A stretch of DNA of 5,175 nucleotides from Pseudomonadota bacterium (GCA_023391175.1 JAEWBL010000648.1:1-5175); one strand, 5' to 3'; positions 1 through 5,175 are shown, counted from the stretch's first letter. Translations and numbers: made by a program. Notes: generated from the letters alone by a model not told the origin.

Positions 1-753
1 GTCGACCACGACGACCTCGTCAACCTTGCCATGCCATTGCTTGGCAAACATGCCGATGGTGGCGGAGCCGCAGCCCACGCGCATCCGCGCCTCTTCGGCG
101 CCGTTCACGATGGGCGGCTTGCCGGCCTGGACCACGAGCGTGGCGCCGCCGTCGATGGCGAGTTCCACGGCCTTTCCGTTGCACAGCTCCAGCAGCGCCT
201 CGCAGGTAACGCGGCCTTCCTTCTTGGAGCCACCGGTGAGGTGATGCACGCCGCCGAGCGACAGCATCTGCGAGCCGTATTCGGAGGTGGTGACATGGCC
301 CACCGCCTCGCCGTCCACCCGAACAGCCGCCTGCTCGGGGCCGATGAAGCGGTCGGTGTCGATCTTCACCTTCGCTCCGGCGTAGCTGAAGATGCCCTCG
401 GTGACGACGGTCACCATGTCCACGCCGTTGACCTCGGCGGAGACGATGAAGGGCGCGGGCTTGTAGTCGGGATAGGTGGTGCCGGAGCCCACCGCCGTGA
501 CGAAGGATTCGCCGCCCGCAACCAGCCGCCCGTCCCAATCGCCGCCGCGATCGAAAGGCACCACCTTGCCGCCCTGCGCCAAAGTGCGGTCGAGCACGAT
601 GTGGGGATCGACGCGGATCAGCTCGCCATCGCGGTTCGCGTAGCGATCGCAGGCGCCGGTGAGGCCGGGCCGGATGTAGCACATGACCGGGCACGCATCG
701 CAGCGGATCTTGTCATCCTCGGCGCGGGCGGTGATGGTGGACTCTTCGGCCAT
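1..753 (-). CDS. hnr: 6-hydroxynicotinate reductase, N-terminal part (runs off the left edge)
   Basis: The minus-strand frame from ATG at 753-751 stays open to base 1, giving 251 codons with no stop, so the 3' end lies outside the window. The protein starts MAEESTITARAEDDKIRC and carries a four-cysteine iron-sulfur motif near its N-terminus: C18-x2-C21-x3-C25-x9-C35, in the context CDACPVMCYIRPG...GACDRY. A further cysteine lies in VGCGSATIGMFA (C228). I recognise this as 6-hydroxynicotinate reductase, an Fe-S enzyme reducing 6-hydroxynicotinate to 1,4,5,6-tetrahydro-6-oxonicotinate, with reduced ferredoxin as donor in Eubacterium barkeri. From memory full members are about twice this length. 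The start is supported by GGAG 10 nt upstream and by the cysteine motif lying just inside. Divergent nicotinate dehydrogenase genes supply its substrate and strengthen the call. No signal peptide is seen, so it is probably cytoplasmic. The fragment shows no frameshift. Confidence 0.85.
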   Translation of the reverse strand, partial: MAEESTITARAEDDKIRCDACPVMCYIRPGLTGACDRYANRDGELIRVDPHIVLDRTLAQGGKVVPFDRGGDWDGRLVAGGESFVTAVGSGTTYPDYKPAPFIVSAEVNGVDMVTVVTEGIFSYAGAKVKIDTDRFIGPEQAAVRVDGEAVGHVTTSEYGSQMLSLGGVHHLTGGSKKEGRVTCEALLELCNGKAVELAIDGGATLVVQAGKPPIVNGAEEARMRVGCGSATIGMFAKQWHGKVDEVVVVD

Positions 754-763
754 GGAACCCCGG

Positions 764-767
764 CTCC
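764..767 (-). promoter_or_regulatory. Ribosome binding site of the reductase gene
   Basis: The minus strand reads GGAG here, 10 nt before the ATG at 753-751. It is a short but plausible Shine-Dalgarno sequence and supports this start codon. Confidence 0.45.
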
Positions 768-790
768 GGCCCCGCAGCGGGGGCATCCGA

Positions 791-812
791 TTTCATATGT
801 ACACTAATGAAA
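791..812. promoter_or_regulatory. Operator-like dyad over the reductase -10 box
   Basis: TTTCAT (791-796) and ATGAAA (807-812) are perfect inverted arms around a 10-bp centre. Inside them GT (799-800) pairs with AC (803-804), so 8 of 11 base pairs of the 22-bp dyad are symmetric. The right arm is the candidate -10 hexamer of the minus-strand promoter, and the dyad covers its start site. The size and position suit a MarR-, TetR- or GntR-type dimer. Nicotinate genes in Pseudomonas putida are controlled by a MarR-type (NicR) and a TetR-type (NicS) regulator, but I cannot match this site to either. No regulator gene is in the window. Confidence 0.5.
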
Positions 813-835
813 ATCGCGTCGGCCCGAAGTGTCAA
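807..835 (-). promoter_or_regulatory. Candidate sigma-70 promoter of the reductase gene
   Basis: Reading the minus strand, a perfect -35 hexamer TTGACA (835-830) is followed by a 17-bp spacer and TTTCAT (812-807), which matches 4 of 6 positions of TATAAT. Transcription would start near 800, leaving a leader of about 47 nt before the ATG at 753. The hexamers and spacing are seen directly; activity is inferred. The -10 box forms one arm of the dyad at 791-812, as expected for repression by a factor competing with RNA polymerase. Confidence 0.6.
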
Positions 836-864
836 GCACAAGGAACGGGCAGGCCGCACGAAGA

Positions 865-879
865 GGCAGCACTACTGCC
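865..879. repeat. Short inverted repeat between the divergent promoters
   Basis: GGCAG (865-869) and CTGCC (875-879) are perfect 5-bp arms with a 5-bp centre. The site lies about 30 bp upstream of the reductase -35 box and about 85 bp upstream of the plus-strand -35 box. It could be an activator site, but arms this short arise easily by chance in GC-rich DNA. Confidence 0.25.
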
Positions 880-893
880 ATTCTTTTGCATTT

Positions 894-912
894 GCAGCAT
901 TTTTGATGCTGC
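894..912. repeat. Perfect 7-bp inverted repeat between the divergent promoters
   Basis: GCAGCAT (894-900) and ATGCTGC (906-912) are perfect inverted arms separated by TTTTG. It lies in the most AT-rich part of the intergenic region (about 880-910) and its centre is 31 bp, near three helical turns, from the centre of the dyad at 865-879. It sits upstream of both candidate promoters and is not expected to be transcribed from either, so a protein-binding site is likelier than a terminator. No T-tract follows on either strand. Confidence 0.4.
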
Positions 913-963
913 GCACCGGTCCGGACTGGCCGGGACAGCCTCCGTTTTGGGCGCACCCCGCGC

Positions 964-993
964 TTGACGCTGGATTATTAGTATAGAAACAAT
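964..993 (+). promoter_or_regulatory. Candidate promoter of the nicAB operon
   Basis: TTGACG (964-969, 5 of 6 matches to the -35 consensus) is followed by an 18-bp spacer and AACAAT (988-993, 4 of 6 matches to TATAAT). Transcription would start near 1000, giving a leader of about 60 nt before the ATG at 1059. TATAGA at 982-987 looks more like a -10 box but is only 12 bp from the -35, so it would need a different -35 element. The AT-rich stretch 971-994 stands out in this GC-rich DNA. The promoter is weaker than the opposite one, which is compatible with a need for activation. Confidence 0.45.
974..993. promoter_or_regulatory. Operator-like AT-rich dyad over the nicAB promoter
   Basis: The 20 bp from ATTATTAG to AAACAAT form an imperfect palindrome in which 7 of 10 base pairs are symmetric, centred on TATA at 982-985. 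It fills the spacer and -10 of the candidate nicAB promoter. Read on the plus strand it contains TATTAGTATA, while the dyad at 791-812, read on the minus strand, contains CATTAGTGTA: 8 of 10 identical, including ATTAGT. This raises the possibility that one regulator binds both promoters, though AT-rich promoter DNA can look palindromic by chance. Confidence 0.35.
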
Positions 994-1005
994 CTAGCCC
1001 GTAAC

Positions 1006-1021
1006 GGACCGGCGCCGGTCC
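1006..1021. repeat. Perfect 16-bp palindrome in the nicAB leader
   Basis: GGACCGGC (1006-1013) is followed directly by its reverse complement GCCGGTCC (1014-1021), with no spacer. It starts a few bases after the predicted transcription start and ends 37 bp before the nicA ATG. It may be a DNA-binding site or, in RNA, a GC-rich hairpin near the 5' end. Its half-site CCGGTCC recurs at 916-922 within another near-palindrome (916-929, core GTCCGGAC). Confidence 0.45.
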
Positions 1022-1058
1022 CGGTCTCCTGCGGCAAAGGCTGAGCGGTCCCCTAGAA

Positions 1059-1544
1059 ATGTCCGCCCCCATCCTACTCCAGGTCAACGGCGAAACCCAC
1101 GCCTTCGCGCTGCCGCGCGAGACGCCGCTGATCTACGTGCTGCGCAACGACCTGGGGCTGAACGGCCCCAAGTTCGGCTGCGGCCTCGGGGAGTGCGGGG
1201 CCTGCACGGTGCTGATGGACGGGAAGGCGACTCGCTCCTGCGTCACCACACTCGGCACGGCCGAAGGGCGCGCGGTGACGACGCTGGAGGGGCTCGCGAG
1301 CTCGGGCACCCTGCACCCGGTGCAGGCCGCCTTCATAGCCGAGCAGGCCGCCCAGTGCGGCTATTGTCTCAACGGCATGATCATGACCACCGTCGCCTTC
1401 CTCGCCCGCAACCCCTCCCCCTCCGAGGCCGAGGCCCGCGCGGCGCTACGCTACAATCTGTGCCGCTGCGGGACGCATGTGGAGATTTTGCGCGCGGTGC
1501 TGCGGGCGGCGGCCGGTGCCGGTGAAGCGGAGGCGCAGCCGTGA
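1059..1544 (+). CDS. nicA: Nicotinate dehydrogenase small subunit, two [2Fe-2S] clusters
   Basis: This 161-residue protein is the electron-transfer subunit that moves electrons from the molybdenum site of NicB during hydroxylation of nicotinate to 6-hydroxynicotinate. A plant-type ferredoxin domain (about 1-75) has C41, C46, C49 and C61 in GCGLGECGACTV...RSC. A helical domain (about 85-150) has C100, C103, C135 and C137 in QCGYC...NLCRCG. All eight cluster ligands are present and the length is normal for the xanthine oxidase family. The segments LRNDLGLNGPKFGCGLGE and NLCRCGTHVEILRAV resemble Pseudomonas putida NicA as I recall it. No signal peptide is seen, so it is probably cytoplasmic. ATG 1059 is the only ATG, GTG or TTG start between the in-frame stop at 1002 and the ferredoxin domain, but it has no good Shine-Dalgarno (AAAGG at 1036-1040 is too distant). 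The stop overlaps the nicB start. Related isoquinoline or aldehyde dehydrogenase subunits are the main alternatives; the reductase neighbour favours nicotinate. Confidence 0.9.
   Translation: MSAPILLQVNGETHAFALPRETPLIYVLRNDLGLNGPKFGCGLGECGACTVLMDGKATRSCVTTLGTAEGRAVTTLEGLASSGTLHPVQAAFIAEQAAQCGYCLNGMIMTTVAFLARNPSPSEAEARAALRYNLCRCGTHVEILRAVLRAAAGAGEAEAQP
1529..1533 (+). promoter_or_regulatory. Ribosome binding site of nicB
   Basis: GGAGG inside the end of nicA lies 7 nt before the GTG at 1541. It fixes the non-ATG start of nicB and, with the GTGA overlap, indicates translational coupling. Confidence 0.7.
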
Positions 1545-4500
1545 GCGAGCCGCGTCCCGATCCTTCCGCTCTGCTGGCGGCCAGCGGCAATCTCGCCATT
1601 CTGCGTCCGGCGCAGATGGTCTTCGGCCTCGTCCACAGCGCGCCGCCCAAGGATGGCGCCCTCGACCTGTTCCTGCTGGTGGACGATCAGGGCGCCGTCA
1701 CCGCCTTCAACGGCCATGTGGACCTCGGCACCGGTATCCGCACGGCGCTGGCCCAGATTGTCGCCGAGGAACTGGATGTGGCGCTCGATCGCGTCACCAT
1801 GGTGCTCGGGCACCCCGGCGTCGCGCCGACCCAGGGGGCCCCCATTGCCTCCGCTTCCATCCAGGTCTCCGCCCGCCCTTTGCGCCACGCGGCAGCGCAG
1901 GCCCGTGCCCATCTTGTCGGGCTCGCGGCCGAGGCGCTGGGCATTCCTGCCGATGAGCTGGAAGTGGAGGAGGGCATCGTCCGCCCGAAGGATGGGCGCA
2001 ACACCGGCCGATCCTATGCCGACCTGCTCGAGGGCCGCGCCGACCGGCTGATGCTCCACCAGGAAACGGCGGTGAAGCCGGCCAGCGAACACCGGATCGT
2101 CGGCCGCCGCGTGCCGCGCGTCGATATTCCGGCCAAGGCGACGGGCACCTTCGCCTATGTTCACGACGTGCGCGTGCCGGGCATGCTGCACGGCCGCGTG
2201 GTGCGGCCGCCCTATGCGGGCATCGATGCCGGCCCGTTCGTGGGCAAGAGCCTGATCCGGGTGGACGAGCACTCCGTCGCCCACATTCCCGGCGTGGTGG
2301 CGGTTGTCACCATGGGCGACTTCATCGGCATCGTCGCCGAGCGCGAGGAGCAGGCCGCCGAGGCCGCCCGCGTGCTGAAGACCGAATGGCGGGACACCCC
2401 TGCCCTGCCCGACCTCTCGCGCACCGAGGAGGCCCTGCGCGGGGCCGAGGCGGCCAAGACGCGGCTTCTCCACGAGCAGGGCAGTGTCGATGCGGCCCGT
2501 GCCGAAGCCGCGCAGGTGATCGAGGCGACCTATGTCTGGCCCTACCAGATGCACGCCTCCATCGGCCCCTCCTGCGCCGTCGCCGACGTGCAGGAGGACC
2601 GCGCGACCGTCTGGGCGGGCACGCAGAACCCCTATCCGCTGCGCACCGACATCTCGGTGCTGCTGGGCCTGCCGGAAGAGGACATCGAGATCATCCGCTT
2701 CGAGGCGGCAGGCTGCTATGGGCGCAATTGCGCGGACGACGTGGCCGCCGACGCAGCGCTCCTCTCCCGCGCCGTGGGCCGGCCGGTGCGCGTGCAGCTC
2801 ACTCGCGAGCAGGAGCATGCGTGGGAGCCCAAGGGCGCCGGCCAGCTCATGGAGGTGAAGGGCGGCATCCATGCCGACGGCACGCCCGCCTTCTACGATT
2901 TTCTCACCCGCTACCCCTCCAACGCCGCCGTCACGCTGGCGCTGCTGCTGACCGGCCGGGTGCCGGCGGACAATCCCGTCTACGAGATGGGCGACCGTAC
3001 CGCCATCCCGCCCTATGCCTACGACGTGATGCGCGTGGCGGTGGACGATGTGGCCCCCATCGTCCGCGCTTCCTGGCTGCGCGGCGTCTCGGCTTTGCCC
3101 AACAGCTTCGCCCATGAGAGCTATGTGGACGAGCTGGCCGCCGCCGCCGGGGTCGATCCGGTGGACTACCGCCTGCGCCACCTGCACGATCCGCGCGCCG
3201 TGGACCTCGTAAAGGCCACGGCCGAACGCGCCGGCTGGCAGACGCGCACGGGCCCACGGCTTGAGGTGGTGGAAGGCGACATCGTGCGGGGGCAGGGCTT
3301 CGCCTATGCCCTCTATGTCCACTCCAAATTCCCCGGCTATGGCGCCGCCTGGTCGGCCTGGGTGGCGGATGTGGAGGTGAACAAAGCGACCGGCGACGTG
3401 GCGGTGAAGCGCGTCACCGTGGGCCAGGATTCCGGGCTGATGATCAATCCGGCCGGCATCGAGCACCAGATCCACGGCAACGTCATCCAATCCACCTCCC
3501 GCGCCCTGAAAGAGCAGGTGACGTTCGACGATCACGCCGTGACGAGCCGGGAGTGGGGCGCCTACCCCATCCTCACCTTCCCGGAAGTGCCGGTCATCAA
3601 CGTGGTGCTGATGCCCCGGCCGGATGACCCGCCATTGGGCTCAGGCGAATCCGCCTCTGTGCCCAGCGCGGCGGCCATCGCCAATGCCATCTTCGACGCC
3701 ACCGGCGTGCGCCTGCGCGAACCGCCCTTCACGCCCGAGCGCGTGCGCGCGGCGCTGGCCGGCGAGGCGCCGCCGCGGCCGGTGAAGGAGAAAAAGCGCC
3801 GTCCCTGGTTCGCCATGGCGGGCGCCGCGCTGGCCGGCGCGCTCGGCATGGCGACGCTGGCGCTGCCCATTCGCGGGGCCATCGCGCCCATTGCTCCGCC
3901 CGATCCCTCCGCCTTCTCCGCCGACATGATCGCGCGCGGCAAGGTGCTGGCGGCGCTGGGGGATTGCGCGGTCTGCCATACGGCGGAAGGCGGCACCGCC
4001 AATGCCGGCGGGCGGCCTCTGCACACGCCCTTCGGCACGGTCTATTCCACCAATCTCACGCCGGACGTCGCGACGGGCATCGGCGGCTGGTCCTATGCTG
4101 CCTTCGAGCGGGCCATGCGCGAGGGCATCGGGCCCGACGGGCGGCATCTCTACCCCGCCTTCCCCTACACCGCCTTCAGTCGTATCAGCGATGCCGACAT
4201 GCAGGCGCTCTACGCCTTCCTCATGTCGCAGCCGGCGGTGACGGCGGCCCCGCCCGAAAACCGCATGACCTTCCCCTTCAACATCCGCCCGCTGATGGCC
4301 GGCTGGAACCTCCTGTTCCACCGCCCCGGTCAGCTTCAGGCGGAGGCGGCGCAATCGCCCCAGTGGAACCGGGGGCGCTACCTCGTGGAGGGCCTCGGCC
4401 ATTGCGGCGCCTGCCACACGCCGCGCAATGCGCTGGGCGCGGAGAAGACGGGCGCGGCCTATCTGGCCGGTGGCATCGCCGATGGGTGGGAGGCCCCAGC

Positions 4501-5089
4501 GCTCACCGAATTGTCCAAGGCGCCCATTCCATGGACCGAGGACGAGCTGTTCACCTATCTGCGCACCGGCTTCTCCCGCTTCCACGGCACCGCCGCCGGA
4601 CCCATGGCGCCGGTGGTGCATGCGCTTTCCGAAGTGCCGGACGCCGATGTGCGGGCCATGGCGGTCTATCTCGCCTCGCTCTCCGGCCCCACCATCGCCG
4701 ATCCCGCCGCCGAGGCGGCGACGCTGGAGGCCAAGGCCGAAGCCTCGCTGCGCCCCATGGACACGGTGGGCGGCCGCCTCTTCGCCGGCGCCTGCGCCGC
4801 CTGCCATGCGCCGGAGGGGCCGACCCTGTTCGGCGCGCGGCCGGCGCTGGCGCTCAACACCAATGTCCATGCGGCGCGGCCCGACAATCTCATCCGCGTC
4901 ATCCTCGAAGGCATCCCCAAACCCGCCGCGCCGGAGCTGGGCGACATGCCCGCCTTCCGCGACAGCCTCGACGATGCGCAGGTGGCCGACCTCGTGCGCT
5001 ACATGCGCGCCAAGTTCGCGCCGGATGCCCCGTCGTGGGAGGGGCTTGAGGGCACGGTGGCCCAGCTGAGAGCGTCGCCGACGCATTAG
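1541..5089 (+). CDS. nicB: Nicotinate dehydrogenase large subunit: molybdopterin domain fused to a three-haem cytochrome c
   Basis: This 1182-residue protein should hydroxylate nicotinate at C6 and pass electrons to the respiratory chain, not to NAD or oxygen. Residues about 25-735 form the xanthine-oxidase-family molybdopterin region: NGHVDLGTGIRTALAQ near 57, QMHASIGPSCAVA (H338), GCYGRN at 391-396, RASWLRGVSALPNSFAHE from R509, VGQDSGLMINPAG from 627, and GSGE at 700-703, whose E703 is the expected catalytic glutamate. A basic stretch KEKKRR (749-754) precedes a hydrophobic segment at 756-777. Three cytochrome c domains follow with haem motifs CAVCH (809-813), CGACH (955-959) and CAACH (1085-1089). 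M1022 and M1136 are likely axial ligands of haems two and three. Length and architecture match Pseudomonas putida NicB. GTG 1541 is chosen for GGAGG 7 nt upstream and the 4-bp overlap with nicA. No N-terminal signal is seen; the basic stretch plus hydrophobic segment suggest a cytoplasmic molybdenum domain and periplasmic haems. A related N-heterocycle or aldehyde substrate remains possible. Confidence 0.9.
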   Translation: MSEPRPDPSALLAASGNLAILRPAQMVFGLVHSAPPKDGALDLFLLVDDQGAVTAFNGHVDLGTGIRTALAQIVAEELDVALDRVTMVLGHPGVAPTQGAPIASASIQVSARPLRHAAAQARAHLVGLAAEALGIPADELEVEEGIVRPKDGRNTGRSYADLLEGRADRLMLHQETAVKPASEHRIVGRRVPRVDIPAKATGTFAYVHDVRVPGMLHGRVVRPPYAGIDAGPFVGKSLIRVDEHSVAHIPGVVAVVTMGDFIGIVAEREEQAAEAARVLKTEWRDTPALPDLSRTEEALRGAEAAKTRLLHEQGSVDAARAEAAQVIEATYVWPYQMHASIGPSCAVADVQEDRATVWAGTQNPYPLRTDISVLLGLPEEDIEIIRFEAAGCYGRNCADDVAADAALLSRAVGRPVRVQLTREQEHAWEPKGAGQLMEVKGGIHADGTPAFYDFLTRYPSNAAVTLALLLTGRVPADNPVYEMGDRTAIPPYAYDVMRVAVDDVAPIVRASWLRGVSALPNSFAHESYVDELAAAAGVDPVDYRLRHLHDPRAVDLVKATAERAGWQTRTGPRLEVVEGDIVRGQGFAYALYVHSKFPGYGAAWSAWVADVEVNKATGDVAVKRVTVGQDSGLMINPAGIEHQIHGNVIQSTSRALKEQVTFDDHAVTSREWGAYPILTFPEVPVINVVLMPRPDDPPLGSGESASVPSAAAIANAIFDATGVRLREPPFTPERVRAALAGEAPPRPVKEKKRRPWFAMAGAALAGALGMATLALPIRGAIAPIAPPDPSAFSADMIARGKVLAALGDCAVCHTAEGGTANAGGRPLHTPFGTVYSTNLTPDVATGIGGWSYAAFERAMREGIGPDGRHLYPAFPYTAFSRISDADMQALYAFLMSQPAVTAAPPENRMTFPFNIRPLMAGWNLLFHRPGQLQAEAAQSPQWNRGRYLVEGLGHCGACHTPRNALGAEKTGAAYLAGGIADGWEAPALTELSKAPIPWTEDELFTYLRTGFSRFHGTAAGPMAPVVHALSEVPDADVRAMAVYLASLSGPTIADPAAEAATLEAKAEASLRPMDTVGGRLFAGACAACHAPEGPTLFGARPALALNTNVHAARPDNLIRVILEGIPKPAAPELGDMPAFRDSLDDAQVADLVRYMRAKFAPDAPSWEGLEGTVAQLRASPTH
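3797..3871 (+). other. Internal membrane segment of NicB with preceding basic stretch
   Basis: These codons (about residues 753-777) encode RR followed by an uninterrupted hydrophobic run of about 21 residues from W756 to I777, directly after KEKK. It separates the molybdopterin region from the first haem motif by about 30 residues. By the positive-inside rule the N-terminal side would be cytoplasmic and the haem domains periplasmic, where c-type haem is attached. Confidence 0.6.
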
Positions 5090-5126
5090 GAGGGGGGCGG
5101 CTACGTCCCTCCCTCCCACTCTCCGT

Positions 5127-5175
5127 CGTCATGGCCGGGCTTGTCCCGGAAGTCGGCTGTTGCCGACTTCCGCCC
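5127..5175. repeat. Intergenic palindromic repeat downstream of nicB, possible terminator
   Basis: The segment starts CGTCATGGCC and contains CCGGG-CTTGT-CCCGG (5135-5149), a pattern I recall from abundant intergenic palindromes of rhizobial and related alphaproteobacterial genomes. Directly overlapping is a second, stronger hairpin: an 11-bp perfect stem at 5147-5157 and 5162-5172 with loop TGTT. The two stems share 5147-5149 and so cannot form fully together. It lies 38 bp after the nicB stop. The strong stem could end transcription or protect the mRNA 3' end, but no T-tract follows before the window edge, so a classic intrinsic terminator is not shown. The repeat may continue beyond the window. 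Confidence 0.55.

Noticed and set aside
20..694. Minus-strand reading frame of 224 codons, rich in Arg, Gly and His
   Set aside because: It overlaps the reductase frame on the same strand in another frame; the low-complexity Arg/His composition is typical of an out-of-frame reading of GC-rich coding DNA, while the true frame carries the Fe-S motif.
31..807. Plus-strand reading frame of 258 codons over the reductase gene
   Set aside because: It is antisense to the recognised reductase gene, has no family features, and runs across its promoter.
683..967. Plus-strand frame of 94 codons spanning the reductase start and intergenic region
   Set aside because: It overlaps the 5' end of the reductase gene and its promoter and encodes no recognisable sequence.
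982..987. TATAGA as the -10 box of the nicAB promoter
   Set aside because: It is only 12 bp from TTGACG, too close for sigma-70; AACAAT at 988-993 has an 18-bp spacer, though the choice stays uncertain.
872..1087. Small minus-strand frame of 71 codons in the intergenic region
   Set aside because: It starts inside nicA, covers the candidate nicAB promoter and inverted repeats, and shows no recognisable domain or ribosome site.
1451..3535. Long minus-strand frame of 694 codons antisense to nicB
   Set aside because: High GC at third positions removes stops on the opposite strand; the product is Gly/Arg/His-rich with no domains, while the plus strand encodes a clear molybdopterin enzyme.
1541..5089. 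Possibility that nicB is a misjoined fusion of a dehydrogenase and a separate cytochrome gene
   Set aside because: The frame is continuous, the linker has a sensible basic plus hydrophobic segment, and the known NicB of Pseudomonas putida has the same fused layout and nearly the same length.
3641..5119. Minus-strand frame of 492 codons antisense to the haem domains of nicB
   Set aside because: Same composition artefact; the plus strand shows three well-placed haem motifs and expected Met ligands.

Overview
The window is GC-rich DNA of an alphaproteobacterium. Three things suggest the Hyphomicrobiales, perhaps Xanthobacteraceae such as Azorhizobium or Xanthobacter: the strong G/C bias at third codon positions, the rhizobial-looking intergenic palindromic repeat at the right end, and the combination of a NicAB-type nicotinate dehydrogenase with a 6-hydroxynicotinate reductase. 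That combination fits the reductive nicotinate pathway known from Azorhizobium caulinodans. The genus is an inference; no rRNA or other phylogenetic marker is present.

Layout. Positions 1-753, minus strand, hold the first 251 codons of a 6-hydroxynicotinate reductase gene that runs off the left edge. Positions 754-1058 are a divergent intergenic region with no credible gene but much regulatory structure. It holds a strong candidate promoter for the reductase (TTGACA, 17 bp, TTTCAT on the minus strand) with an operator-like dyad over its -10 box. It also holds a candidate promoter for the plus-strand operon with its own AT-rich dyad, two further inverted repeats between the promoters, and a perfect 16-bp palindrome in the presumed leader. 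Positions 1059-1544 (nicA-like, two [2Fe-2S] clusters) and 1541-5089 (nicB-like, molybdopterin domain plus three haem c sites) form a tightly coupled two-gene operon overlapping by 4 bp. Positions 5090-5175 are intergenic and carry a palindromic repeat with an 11-bp perfect stem.

How the genes work together. NicA and NicB together should hydroxylate nicotinate at C6 with water-derived oxygen. Electrons would pass from Mo through the two [2Fe-2S] clusters to the c-type haems of NicB and then to the respiratory chain. The divergent reductase should then reduce 6-hydroxynicotinate to 1,4,5,6-tetrahydro-6-oxonicotinate, the step known from Eubacterium barkeri and Azorhizobium, instead of the oxidative NicC route of Pseudomonas. 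The dyads over both promoters suggest that one nicotinate- or 6-hydroxynicotinate-responsive regulator, encoded outside the window, controls both directions.

I see no mobile element, CRISPR array, tRNA or rRNA. The enzymes belong to known families. The less-described parts are the regulatory architecture of the divergent region and the inferred membrane-spanning topology of NicB.
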